Source: Morinoia aosen
Taxonomy: Eukaryota; Arthropoda; Malacostraca; Amphipoda; Talitridae
Assembly: GCA_030386875.1 (NCBI GenBank)
Contig: CM059562.1
Coordinates: 24,729,360-24,793,359, forward strand
Length of the DNA: 64,000 nucleotides
Reading direction: 5' to 3'
Shown here: in pieces, positions 10,869 through 20,985 of the stretch
How positions within the stretch are numbered: position 1 is the stretch's first letter
How the letters are laid out: the number at the start of each line of letters is the position of its first letter
Position numbers and translations under genes: made by a program
The notes under the pieces: generated by a model
Seen by the model: only the letters and a program-made list of their open reading frames with translations
Database searches by the model: none
What the model was told of the DNA's origin: nothing

Positions 10869-13277
10869 TTATTGAGACACAAGATGACGAGTTATTTTGG
10901 CTTTAAATTCTCTCGGTCTTTGAGGAACTTTAATACTCAGGGGAAGTTTGTTCCACAGTAAGGCGCCTGATGTGGACAGAGCCGTCTGCCCTAAGTGAGA
11001 TGAACGATAGTTGACTAAGACATTATTGTTTCTGTTCGGTTTTTGATTGGTTACAGTGGGTGGATGGAAACGCACTATCTCAGCATTGCTCTGAGGAAGA
11101 TATAACGAAGAGAATACGTATTGGGCCTTCTGCATGAGGAGCCTTTCTTGGATAGGGATCCAGGCGAGTTTATTGAGGAGAGGGGTTACGTGATCACTTC
11201 TTTTGAAATTACCGTTGCATACCACCTTGGCTGCAAAATTCATGCATTTTTGTAAGTCCCTTTGAAGGTATTGAGGTAAGTCTCCCCATACTAGGCTGCA
11301 GTAGTCAATGCGCGATAACACAAGGGATTGAATGGCTAATAATCTGGATTTTTCGTCTAGCATACTTTTTATACGATGAAAAAACATTAAAGTTCCGTAG
11401 ATTTTGTTGCAAGTAGTCTCAACGTGAGGTTTGAAGGACATATTTCTATCGAACCAGATACCTAGATTTTTAACTTTTTCTGATGCATTAATTTTAGCAT
11501 TTCCAACTGCAAGAGTAAGATCTGAAGTTTTTTTAATTGCATCTTTGGATCCAAAAATAATGCATTGTGTTTTATTAGCATTTAATTTGAGACCATTTCG
11601 GTCGTACCATGATTTCAGGCTAGTCAGTAAAGTTTCGGCTTTAATTTGCGTCTGTGGTATTTCCGATACAGAACTTGTTATTGCAATTTGAACATCATCT
11701 GCATACATTGAGAACCGTGTGTTAGAAGGCATTGGGGGGAAATCATTAATGAAAATAGAAAACAGTAGCGGACCAAGAATGGATGATCCTTGGGGAACAC
11801 CAAAATTGTTTTGAATGAATGGAGACAATTTGTTTTCTATTCGGACTGCATGAGATCGATTTGACAAGTAACTTTCAAACCATTGCGTGTCTATTCCCAA
11901 GTTGAGTATTTTACGTAGAAGTCTTTCATGTTGGACGCTATCGAACGCCTTAGAGAGATCGAGTAGTAGCATGAGTGTTACATTCTTTTGATCGATGTCA
12001 CTGTATATTTTTTCAGATATATTGAGCAGAGCGTCTTGAGTGCTAGTATTTCTTCTATAGGCATAATGATTTTGGTGGAGTAAATTTGACTCGTCCAGGT
12101 GAAATGACAGTTGATTTGTCACCACTTTCTCCAATAGTTTGGACATGACAGGCAAAAGACTGATGGGCCTGTAGTTTGATGCTGTATTTAGGTCACCACT
12201 TTTGTGCAACGGTTTAATAATGGAGTGTTTCCATCGGTTTGGAAACGTATTGGTTACTATTGATGTATTAATTATCAGACGAATCCACGGTGCTGTAACA
12301 GGGAAACTGTCTTTGATATATTGAAGACCATCATGTCCAACTGCCTTTGTGTTTTTTAGTGAGTATAAGATGTTTCGTAACTCTGGTAAATCGACAGGGC
12401 GTGGTCTCCACTGTACATCAGTCCTCGAGGGTGCAGTGGGGCATGAATTTTCAATTGTCGTTTCATCTGGATTGGTACACACCTCACTGAAAACTTGAGC
12501 CCCTACTTTTGAAAAGAATGTGTTGAAATCCGTGGCTGTTGCCAAGGGATTTGCAAAATTACTTATGCGATCTAAATTTTTATATGGGGCTACCTCACTA
12601 ATGATTTCCCAAGTTCGCTTCGGGTTATTTTTAGCCGTTATCAGTGCCTGGTGGAGGTGAGTTTGTTTCGCTTCAGTGATTTTCTTTCGAAGAATTTTTT
12701 CATGTTCTTTATATCTCTTGTATAAGGTACTGTTTGATCTATTGTTTTTGTACTCTCGCAAGTTAGCTTTCTTTATTCTGCTCATCTCTTTAACTTCGTC
12801 AGTAATCCAAACAGTCCGTTTTGGCTTGGTTTTTTTGGTGACGTAAGGTGCACATTCGTCGAGAGCTGCTGTGAAGTTCTCGTTGAAAATTGACACTTGT
12901 ATGTCAACATCGTCAGATTGCATCATTTTCTGGAATTCGGTAGACCTATCGAGTAGTTTTTCTTGAAATAGTTCTGCTGAATAGTGCCTTTTCGAGCGAT
13001 AGGTCATTAAGCGGTATTTATGTCTTTCCTTCGCAATATTAATTTCACATTCTATAGAGTGGTGATCGGAAATAGAAGGTGATATTACTGTACTAAGTAT
13101 TGCGGTGGGATTATTTGTGATTGCTAGATCGAGGAGAGTTGCAGAGACTTTAGTGATGCGAGTCAGTTCTTTGACCATTTGTGATAAGCTTAGTTTATAC
13201 AATAGTTTGCTTAGCTGATTGTTTTTGTCCGTTAGGTCAACATTGAAATCTCCGAAAGCAAAGAATGATTTTTTTGC
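10869..13277 (-). pseudogene. LINE ORF2, reverse transcriptase part
   Basis: The open frame (777 codons from the first Met, open up to 13277) copies RNA into DNA at the nicked target. In order it shows GDFNVDL (endonuclease, just upstream of that Met), LLDLAITN and SDHHSI (endonuclease end), a basic linker with WITDEVKEM, YRPISLLPVMSKLLEKVV, LDLSKAFDSVQHERLL, GVPQGSSILGPLLF and the catalytic YADD (MYADDVQIAI). A thumb region and a C-terminal tail ending RHLVSQ follow. I see no RNase H domain, as is usual in CR1/L2-type elements. The frame continues upward into the endonuclease, separated only by the in-frame TAG at 13278-13280. Confidence 0.85.
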
Positions 13278-13832
13278 CTAAAGGATTTCTTTGAAGGTTT
13301 CCTCAATGAAATCTAGTGTTAGGTTTAGGGGAGACGATGGGTGCCGGTAAAGGCTGCCAATGATTATTGATTTGTGTTTATTTATTTGCACTTCTAACCA
13401 AACCATTTCAATGCCTTCGCAAACTTTATTCGCTAGTAGTGAAGATGTTGAGTAAATTTCTTTCACAAAAATACAAGATCCACTACCTCGGTTGGTTTTA
13501 GCGCCATCGTAGCGGTACAACACGTAATCAGGAATGTTAAAAAATGAACTTTGGGTTCGTGAATCAAACCATGTTTCTGAGACACACAAAATGTCAATTT
13601 TTTCAGTGACCAACATTACTCTGATTTCATCCAATTTACCATTCAGGCTTCGAGCATTTACATGCTTGATTTTGATTTTACCTATATTAGCACGCTTTTT
13701 AAAGGTAGCGAGGTTACTATCTCGGTGGGATCGTTCAGGGGATTTATCGATTTTGTCTAAGTTGCCCAGGGTGTTTGGCCCAGCATCTGCTATGTAAGAA
13801 AGTCTAATATTTGGCTGGGCAGCGGCACTTTG
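13278..13832 (-). pseudogene. LINE ORF2, APE endonuclease part
   Basis: The minus frame runs IKHVNARSLNGKLDEIRVML, then ILCVSETWFDS, DYVLYRYDGAKTNRGSG and IIGSLYRHPSSPL. These are the N-terminal Asn, the catalytic SETW and the central motifs of APE-type LINE endonucleases, which nick the target to prime reverse transcription. The GDFN motif follows just below the in-frame TAG. The frame is open from the TGA at 13833-13835 downward. Its first 60 or so codons (QSAAAQPNIRLSY onward) have no recognised motif and look like a linker between OTU and endonuclease. Confidence 0.8.
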
Positions 13833-14312
13833 TCAAGATGAGGTAACCCCGGTCTGATTTTTGCCTTGTGTGACAAGAGCACTGTAGTGATCGTTTTTAC
13901 GATGAAGCAGTAGTGGAGGGTTATTATTTGATAACTCTGAAATGGGAACGACTGATACTTTCAAAACACAATGATCTCGTTCATCCAGGACGAGAAGTTT
14001 TTGGCCTGTCACATTCGAAATGATTAGTGGTATAAGGTCTACAGCAGCTTGGTCAAAATGTTTTTCGTCAATGTAATTATCTATGAGGTTTTGCATGTCG
14101 CCACTGTTCTTGTCAAAAAACTTAGCATATGTGCTGTAGTTTGCTTTACTCTCTGTTTTGATTGCAGCCTTAAGGGAATTGTAATTCCATTTTGATGCTG
14201 GTTGTTTTGTAAGTAGATGAGCTACTGCGTGGAGGAGGCAGTGGCCATCGGCTTTGGTGGGAATCAGTTTTATGTTCCATTTTCGTTTCAATTCATCCAT
14301 TGTGGAATTCAT
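13833..14312 (-). CDS. LINE ORF2 N-terminus: OTU-type cysteine protease
   Basis: The 159-codon frame has the OTU signature: KADGHCLLHAVAHLL with nucleophile Cys25 in a DGxC context near the N-terminus, and NDHYSALV with His142 near the C-terminus, at the spacing usual for the fold. OTU proteins are cysteine proteases that usually cut ubiquitin-like conjugates. In a LINE the role is unknown; self-processing of the polyprotein or evasion of ubiquitin marking are guesses. Its ATG overlaps the ORF1 stop as ATGA (14312-14309). It ends at a TGA (13833-13835), after which the same frame goes on into the endonuclease, so it was probably the N-terminal domain of one long ORF2. Either the TGA arose from a CGA codon or the domain is made separately. 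Confidence 0.8.
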   Translation of the reverse strand: MNSTMDELKRKWNIKLIPTKADGHCLLHAVAHLLTKQPASKWNYNSLKAAIKTESKANYSTYAKFFDKNSGDMQNLIDNYIDEKHFDQAAVDLIPLIISNVTGQKLLVLDERDHCVLKVSVVPISELSNNNPPLLLHRKNDHYSALVTQGKNQTGVTSS

Positions 14313-15070
14313 GCGTTCACAAATGGGGCTGGAGACGTTTTTTTCGCACTTTTTTCATCATTAAGAGGTTCTGAGAGGTGCGGGGAATTTACGTTTTTCT
14401 GGCTCTGAATTCCCGTTCTGTGGTGATTTCTCGTATGGGGATTTGCAGAGAACTGAGAAATGCTCGTGTCAATTATATTTTTCTGGTGATGATTGTGCAT
14501 ACCGTTGGGTAGTGGATTTTCCATCGATTGTCGACTGCAATTTTGCAGCGATTTCTCTCTTCATGTTGATTTTACTGCTTCCGAGTATGTGATTGGATGT
14601 TGATTTATACTCGTGTCTGAGAGGGGCTTTTCATCCTCTTCATTAGCATTGGATAGCAATGAAAACCTATTTTTTGTAGGCACTCCGCAGTTGTTTGTGG
14701 CGGATGCAGGAGAGGGCTTGTTATATGAGGGCAAACATCGGGAGGAGAGGGGAGGAGAGGGTTTGTTATATGAAAGCAAACATCGGTTTATGCTGCTGGA
14801 GGTTTCACGTGGATAGGCGGTCAAATTAGAACAATCATTCAACTCATTTTGCTGTTTTGAATAATCATTAGAGTATTCAATTTCTTCATTCAGATCATGG
14901 GAGTTTCTGACACAGGAGATAAAATGTGAAGTTAGTCTCAAAGGTGATTTTAGAGCAATTTGTTGAAGAAAATGATGCGTGTCTTCTCGCGTAACGGGCC
15001 AAGTGCGGACATTGCTGTAAGCTTCATCAACAGGACCGGTTTTTACATTTGCACATCTAATGTGTGTTTC
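14309..15070 (-). pseudogene. LINE ORF1 (unrecognised, Ser/Asn/Pro-rich)
   Basis: One minus frame is open from 15070 to 14309 except for a TGA at 14561-14563. The protein is low in hydrophobics, rich in Ser, Asn and Pro, and has a repeated segment (LSYNKPSPPLSS / LPSYNKPSPA). I see no CCHC knuckle, RRM or esterase motif. By position it is ORF1, which in other LINEs gives the RNA-binding chaperone. No good Met starts it: 14941 is a TTG, and the frame closes at 15071. The true start is therefore lost or further up in another frame. Its stop overlaps the ATG of the OTU frame by ATGA, a layout known to allow coupled re-initiation. Confidence 0.55.
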
Positions 15071-15537
15071 TTACCTCAGACTTGACTCTTCTAGTGTAAT
15101 GATATATTTTGCACCATTATTCGAGCTGTTATATAGAATATAAAGAAAATGTTTAACGTCTTAGTTTGAAACTCAACTGTTAGTGCATTTTTTGTAGATA
15201 ATATCAGAGTGACATCCGTGTTGTAATGTTTGCAGCTTTAACTAAGCGCAACTCCACTAACCGGTGGAACTCTCACACCAGTAGACAGAAATAACGTCCG
15301 TTTGTGGACGGATTTTTTGAGAATCAGGCTGTTTCTAAATCTTCATCATTCATTTCTTTCTTCTCCAATACAGAAAAGAATATGGACAAAAGGCTTTCCA
15401 TTTTAAGCCCCATTGTATAAAATGAAACACGTTTTCCTCTACAAATAAATTTTTCTCGGGAAGTCTATTAACAACTAAACGTTATGGGTTAGCAAAATGA
15501 AGTAAATTAACCTAAAATGAATCTATCGCTTGGACAG

Positions 15538-15751
15538 GTGGAAAGTTCACTACGAGGCTTCGTACAACCATCCAAACCATCACCAGCATCGCCAGAACAT
15601 ATCTTGGTGTCATCTCTGCGAGAAGTTGCACTCAGACCAGGACGCGAGAGTCCACACCCACCTCAACGAGTGGCACAAGAACTCCCATACCTGTTTGTGG
15701 CCAAGCGAGGGCGCTCTGAAGCAGTTTCTCAATGAAGAAACCATAGTTTAA
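15538..15751 (+). CDS. Alpha-1,3-fucosyltransferase (GT10), terminal exon
   Basis: After the acceptor ttggacag the frame reads (Q)WKVHYEASYN, then NISWCHLCEKLHSD, HTHLNEWHKNSHTCLWPSEG, and ends with TAA at 15749-15751. The WK start and the CxxC-x-x-LH cluster are the hallmark of the C-terminal end of animal GT10 fucosyltransferases, where paired cysteines form disulfides in the Golgi lumen. The exon begins with the last base of a codon, matching the split codon left at 3047. NIS is a possible N-glycosylation site. The exon is intact, so despite the LINE-laden intron the 3' part of the gene looks functional. Confidence 0.88.
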
Positions 15752-15890
15752 CATCAGACCCATCAGTTAAGAGCTACAAATCATGTCTACTGAAATATTA
15801 TGTTTTATTTTGGTGAGAATATGTCAGTAGCGTCTTGTAAGTGCAGCTGTACTCGTATAACTACATTACTCCGGCCAGAGATTAAAGTTC

Positions 15891-15896
15891 AAAATA
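15891..15896 (+). promoter_or_regulatory. Candidate polyadenylation signal ATTAAA
   Basis: The variant hexamer ATTAAA lies 140 bases after the fucosyltransferase stop codon in otherwise featureless sequence. It is plausible as the gene's polyadenylation signal, but the hexamer is common by chance. Confidence 0.3.
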
Positions 15897-16159
15897 GAAG
15901 TCACGTTATTTATATTTCCGTTATACTTCCTACAATGTCCCAAGGATGCCGTAATTAATCGGTTTAAAACTGAACATCATGCAATCAAAAATGTTCTCAA
16001 TGTGGGTCACGGATTGTCAGATATTTATTCCTGAAACTTTTGAGTTCTGCATGTGATATCGACTAAATCCTATTCCATTATATGTTTAATTCCCCGCACA
16101 TGTTGTTGCGAGTGTGTATTAATGTTTGCTTTAACGGTTGAAAAACGTTTCACACCTAT

Positions 16160-17424
16160 AAGGAATTTAAAATTTATCATTGCTTCCAAGGAATAACCGT
16201 TGCAAATTACCCTTATAGTTCCCACAGGAAATTATAGACAATTGCGTATATTTTAGTATTGATTCGTAGCTAGTGTGTAGTGGAGGAGGTAAATCGTGGG
16301 TGTAGAAGCTGTAAAGTGTGGGGGATAAAAATGCTCCTTGGGGTACGCCGGTGTATGAAGGGAATTTGGGTCCTATGAAGTTTGCTATTCTTATTGATGC
16401 TGTTCTGTTGTTCAAGTAGTTGCTTAGAGTCCGTACAAATAGAGAGAGGAGATTTTTTGTGATAGTTTGAAGATTAAACCAGAGTACCACACCTTGTCGA
16501 ATGCTTTTTTCACGTCTCTTAAACAGATGCATATTTTACACTTTTGTACTAGTTTGATGGATATTATTTCGTGCAGTGATGCTAGGGCCGTGTGAGTTCC
16601 TCGGTTACATCTGAATCCATGTTGCCTGCTGTTGAAATGATTGTGAATTGTGAAAAAATTTGTCAATCTGTTTAAAATTTCATCTAGTAATTTTCCCTGT
16701 GCATCTAGGAGGAAGATCGGCGTATTATTCCGCACTGATTTTGGGGATGAATTTGGTTTTGGTAGAAAAATAATTGTTGCATGTTTAAAGCTGTCGGGGA
16801 AGTGGCCTGCAGATATAGACACGTTGAAGAGGTAAATGAGGAAATGTATCATGTTTTTTGGCCGGGCTTTCAGTTGCAGAGGGGTTATTCCTGTTATTCC
16901 TGGTGCTTTCCGTTTGAATATTCGTAGCGCGTGCAATAGCTCCTCATATGATATAGGGGGAAAATGAATTGGATCCAATCTGTTAATATTTCCGGTTCTG
17001 TAAGGGACAATCGAATTTGCTATATTGTTCATGCGGTCTTGTACTGCTTCAATGTGTTCTCTGTCAAAATTTGGTTCGTCCTGCTCAATAAATATTTTCT
17101 CCCAACGCTCTCTGAAAATAGGTCCTTTTTCTTGTGGTGTGTGTAGTTGAGTTCCATTATTTTCTATGTATGGGACTATTTGTTTCAAGTTATCGAGAGT
17201 TCAAAGTCTAGTCACCCCCAGATAGCGTGCTGGCGCGGTAATTTCTAGTCCTGAGTTCGAGTCTCGCGAACTCCTCGTACATTTGTTTTAAGTTATCACC
17301 CATTATCTTCTTGCAGGGTGACCAGAATGCCTTCGGGTCCTCCTGCAGTTCAAGATTTTGAATCAGTTCCTCCCAAGTTTCATGATATTTTCTTTTGTAT
17401 ATTTCTTGTAGCTTGGTTTTGATT
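16160..17424 (-). mobile_element. I/Jockey-type LINE, ORF2 RT part (lower fragment)
   Basis: Minus frames at 16424-17188 and 16167-16532 encode the RT. Motifs are ISYEELLHALRIFKRKAPG and ITPLQLKARPKN, then AGHFPDSFKHATIIFLPKP, HGFRCNRGTHTALASL, DVKKAFDKVW and GVPQGAFLSPTLYSFY. The frame shifts between the two and the YADD loop is not preserved, so it is dead. The linker YKRKYHETWEELIQN-LELQEDPKAFW at 17300-17400 lies upstream in the same element. The remainder of the element, with its endonuclease and ORF1, resumes at 19415 beyond an inserted LINE piece. The 3' end is lost near 16160. Confidence 0.75.
17195..17280 (+). repeat. Short tRNA-like SINE insertion, 86 bp
   Basis: It is flanked by the 17-base direct repeat atttgttt(c/t)aagttatc (17178-17194 and 17281-17297) and interrupts the LINE ORF2 linker. 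Inside are a possible A box (tagcgtgctggcg, from about 17223) and a good B box (gagttcgagtctc, from about 17253) at tRNA-like spacing. There is no clear tail. It may be a tRNA-derived SINE or a reverse-transcribed tRNA-like RNA. I could not fold a convincing complete cloverleaf. Confidence 0.5.
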
Positions 17425-19414
17425 AGAAAGAAAGAAAGAAAGAAAGAAAAACACTTTATTTCCAATAGAGATGGTACAAAAGTACTGTCATTGGTTTTTC
17501 AAATATCTTAAAGTTAATACACTTAGATGGTACACATACATGAGTATTGTAATACCCATGTCACTAGTCGGAAAGGAATGAGTGAGGGTAATGTGCTCCT
17601 AATCTTGCTTAATCTACATATGATAATACTTGTAGTGTTAATTATAAGAAATAACACAATTTCATGGACGATGCATTTTCATTGTGGTGTGAAAACACAT
17701 TTGACAGTTTACATATACTTGACATAAAATTTCGCAATTCTTGACGCCAGGAAATAATATATGAATCGCTTGTTTCGGCCGATGTTCAAAAATGTCATTT
17801 TAAGGAAGCATGAAAAAAATATATATATATACACAGAGAAGCATGAGGACCACGAAAATTATAAGTTTTGTATTTCTAATTAAACAATTTAACATAACGG
17901 CCATTAGTTGATAAGCATTTTATTTAAATATAATTGGATGATCGCACAACAAATGTATAGTTTTTTACACGAATGCTTTACAATAATAAAGAGATGACGA
18001 GATAGGTAATGTTACAAGTTGAGAGTGAACAAAAAGAAGACCATTATCTCTAGTTGAAAAGCTAGTTCTCAGTCTAGTACACACATATGTGCACTTATAC
18101 ATGCAATTACATACACATACATATGCACATACATACCTACGCACAACGCACATACTTACACCTAACTCGTAGGCATACACAAATACATTTCTATGCATCG
18201 AGGCAATTACAATACATATGCATTCTACAAAATGTATTGTATTGTTATTGCCTACATTCTACATTGTGCGATGTTCTGAAATATAGGATAATGAAGCACA
18301 GGGTAATGAACAATGGAAATTCGTGACAACTTTTCAGTGTGTGTTGCTGCTTACAATTTCTAATGAAATATTGTACCGATGTTTAAATTAGATATTGTAT
18401 TGAAAAGATCATTGGTTGATAAGCGTCTTATTTATCATATGTGGGTGATCGCGCGACAAATATATGCATATATTTTTTATAAATGATTTACAATAATGAA
18501 GCGAAATGAAGTATTACGTAGTGAGTAGTGACGCATACACCCATCTACGAACGCATAGTGTGCATAAGTACACATATATACAGGTTAGCATGTACGCAAA
18601 TATCAGCGTAAACTAGTCAGTACAAACTAGCATTGCGATGAAGAGACTCGGAAAAAATATCTTTTGTCACGGCATGAATTTTATGAAATTTCCGTACTAC
18701 AAGTAGTGGCACAAAACAGTCTACCTGAGTCAGAAAAATGAAAACGATTGTTCTACAATGGTTCCCAAGTACAGAAAATCTTAAGTGACGTTGTTGTAAC
18801 ATACTTTAGAGCGTAAGAGATGGAATGATAATATACACTACACTAGCTTAATAAGAGCATTTTTGGACGTGAAATAAGAAAGAAGACATGAATGCCCTAT
18901 ACGGGTTTCATATTAGAAAAAAAATCACATTATCTTTCTAATATGGTGCAGAATGTCTGCAATTGATAAACACACACACACACATAGGTACCATGACGGT
19001 CTTGTTTGATGCTTGCACAAAAACGAAGAGGAAAGACAAAAAATGCGTCCTTCAGCTGGTTTATCTAGTCCAGTGCACACAGGTGTACATGCACATACAT
19101 GCACATACAGGTGTACATGCATAAGCGCACATACACCCATATACGTACACACATATACAAGTAAGTATGTTTGTAAATGGCAGCGTATAGGCGATCAAAT
19201 CATAGTACCTACGCATACCTAAAAACTGTTGTGTAATGTCTTAAATCATAAAACAATGAGCAAGGGAGATTGTTCAGCAATGGAGATACCACGCAAATGA
19301 GATTCATCAATACTTACTCCGTATGTTCTGTAACTATGAATTATTTTTGAGACGCAAGATGACGAGTTATTTTGGCTTTAAATTCTTTTGGTCTTTGAGG
19401 GATTTTAACACTCG
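17425..19414 (-). mobile_element. OTU-LINE family, 5'-truncated copy (3' UTR only)
   Basis: The piece starts with a (TTTC)n tail at 17425-17450 read on the minus strand. It follows the 3' UTR of the element at 9099-10868 block by block, and stops about 60 bases inside the ORF2 end (ttttggctttaaattctt... at 19371). It split an I/Jockey LINE whose parts lie at 16160-17424 and 19415-20985. Differences from the other copy are mostly single bases and microsatellite length. 5' truncation is the normal product of LINE insertion. Confidence 0.8.
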
Positions 19415-20379
19415 GTCAAGTGTCTATTGAGTTCTATATAAGGGCCGTATGCGTAAACATATTGCATTGTATGTTGGTATTGTGCTTGTAATTGCAGGGT
19501 TTCATGAGTTGGTTTGATTCCTGGAATGATTCTGTGAGTAATAAGGGGAACTGTTGCTCTGGTGTCATCCAATACGTGTTTTGTCCATATATCCAAATAT
19601 CTATTTCTTTAAGCGTTGGGTCCTGTTTTAAAGGGGGTGTGACTGTTGAAAGTATCTGTCTATAGGCTTTCCAATCTGCTTTATGAAAATGTTTTCGAGG
19701 TTTTATATGAATTTGTATTGGATTTGCCGATATTGTTGCTATTATGGGAATATGATCTGATGGAGTGATTGGTCCCGGCTTCAGAAAGATATTGTGGTAA
19801 GCTTGTTTGTTCTGTAGGACTATATCTGGTGAGGAGGCGCTATTTTGTGTTATTCTGGTGGGAAAATATGGTCCAACGTATGTGTATTTGTGTCTTGAGA
19901 TTAAATAATAGAGATATTTCCCCTGTTACTCCAGCGTGTGTATCCTGTTATAATGTGTGCTGAATTAATGTCTCCTAGAAAGTAAGTTGGGTGAGGTCTA
20001 TTGAAAAGTGTGTGAAAGTCTGTGAAATCTAGGTAGTCCGTTCTGGGGGGTGTATAAGTAGTGCCAATAGTGATTGGTCCCTGGAGCGTATCTATTGTTA
20101 CTGCTATCATGTCTGAATGAAAATTATCGTGAAGTCTGTATGAAATGCTTTTCTTGAGTGCTGTTGCGGTGCCTACGTGATTTTCGTTTAACTTGTTTGA
20201 ATAAAATGTATTGTAATTGAAGATGTTGAGGGGTTGGTTGTTTATAAGACAGTGACTATTGATGAGTTTTATGTCTGGATCAACCGTTTTTATATATGTT
20301 GGCTAAAGTGATTCTATTGGTGTTCCAAGATTGTACGTTATGTTGTATTATTATTTTCTTCAGAGTCATTATTGAACAA
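19415..20379 (-). mobile_element. I/Jockey-type LINE, ORF2 start and APE endonuclease (upper fragment)
   Basis: An ATG at 20369 opens MTLKKIIIQHNVQSWNTNR, the endonuclease start. After decay the motifs continue as DMIAVTIDTLQGPITIGT, TYTPPRTDYLDF and TYFLGDINSAH (the GDxN motif). The stretch ends at YGPYIELNRHLTE, where the inserted LINE tail begins; the ORF2 linker resumes at 17424. Several stops break it. Endonuclease wording (Y-T-PPR, LGDIN-AH) is typical of the I/Jockey branch rather than of the CR1-like LINE nearby. Confidence 0.7.
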
Positions 20380-20985
20380 TTAATTTTTTTTTGGTGGCTG
20401 CTATTAGTGATTGGTGTCTTGGAAGGTTTATGAAGTCCTCATGTGGACTGATGTTTAGTTTAGTTCTTGTGAATTGGACCCTATTGTTTCTGATGTATTC
20501 CAGTAAGGTTTGTGATCTGATGTCCTGAACTATAAATTTTAATCCCTTGTCATTTCATTTTCTGTTGAGTTCCTGAATGTACCATTCTGTCAGGGATTTT
20601 CTGGGATTGGTGAGTTATCGATGAAATTTCTGTTTAGTTTTATATGAAAGTTGTGTTTGTTGTCTAGTACTATTCTTGAATTTCCCATGTCATCACTTAT
20701 CCTGCGCTTTATTCTTGCTTCTGTGTCTGTTGTTTCCTCCATATGCTCCTGCTCACATTCTAGAGACACATCTACCGTTTTTTCCTGTTCTGTTTCCATC
20801 TCCTGTTGGGTTGTTTCTGATTTGTAATAAAAATTGAAAATTGCGGCTGAGCCACGATCTGGAAAGGTGGGATCAATATTAAAATTCAGTTTTAGGGATT
20901 GTGATAGAAGGTCGCCAAACTTTTGGGTTCTATTGAGCGCTGCTATACGTGCTTCTAAGATGAGTGATGTAAGTTTAATATGTGT
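20380..20985 (-). pseudogene. I/Jockey-type LINE ORF1 remnant
   Basis: Minus-strand frames read RTQKFGDLLSQSLKLNFN, IDPTFPDRGSAAIFNFYYKS, METEQEKTVDVSLECEQEHM and, after frame decay, LEYIRNNRVQFTRTKLNISP and DFINLPRHQSLIAATKK. This order (charged spacer followed by a conserved C-terminal block) fits the ORF1 of I/Jockey-type LINEs, and it sits directly upstream of the ORF2 ATG. No CCHC knuckles were seen. Clearly dead. Confidence 0.55.

Larger units (their letters stand above)
9099..15070 (-). mobile_element. Nearly complete OTU-bearing LINE (CR1/L2-like), about 6 kb
   Basis: Reading from high to low coordinates this holds ORF1 (15070-14309), ORF2 with OTU protease, APE endonuclease and RT (14312-10869), a 1.77-kb 3' UTR and a (TTTC)n tail at 9099-9120. 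RT wording such as LDLSKAFDSVQHERLL and GVPQGSSILGPLLF places it in the CR1/L2/Jockey group. ORF1 and ORF2 keep one frame each over their full length, apart from one in-frame stop in ORF1 (TGA, 14561-14563) and two in ORF2 (TGA 13833-13835; TAG 13278-13280). It is therefore recent but probably inactive. It sits antisense in the fucosyltransferase intron. The true 5' end is not visible; the frame closes upward at 15071. Confidence 0.85.
3048..15537 (+). other. 12.5-kb fucosyltransferase intron filled with mobile elements
   Basis: The donor GTAAGT at 3048 and the acceptor ending ttggacag at 15537 bracket the intron. The codon split CA|G gives glutamine, so the joined protein reads NEYFQWKVHY, exactly the family pattern (NEYF-x-WK). 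Within it lie a MITE, tandem repeats, two LINE 3' ends, half a Tc1/mariner element, a diverged RT fragment and a nearly complete antisense LINE. 3054-4320 shows nothing I recognise. Confidence 0.8.

Noticed and set aside
17221-17280. Functional tRNA gene
   Set aside because: A- and B-box-like words are present, but no full acceptor stem pairs and the piece is flanked by a target duplication.
17965-19222. Short frames rich in Cys, Val and His
   Set aside because: Same cause: CA/TG repeats of the LINE 3' UTR copy.
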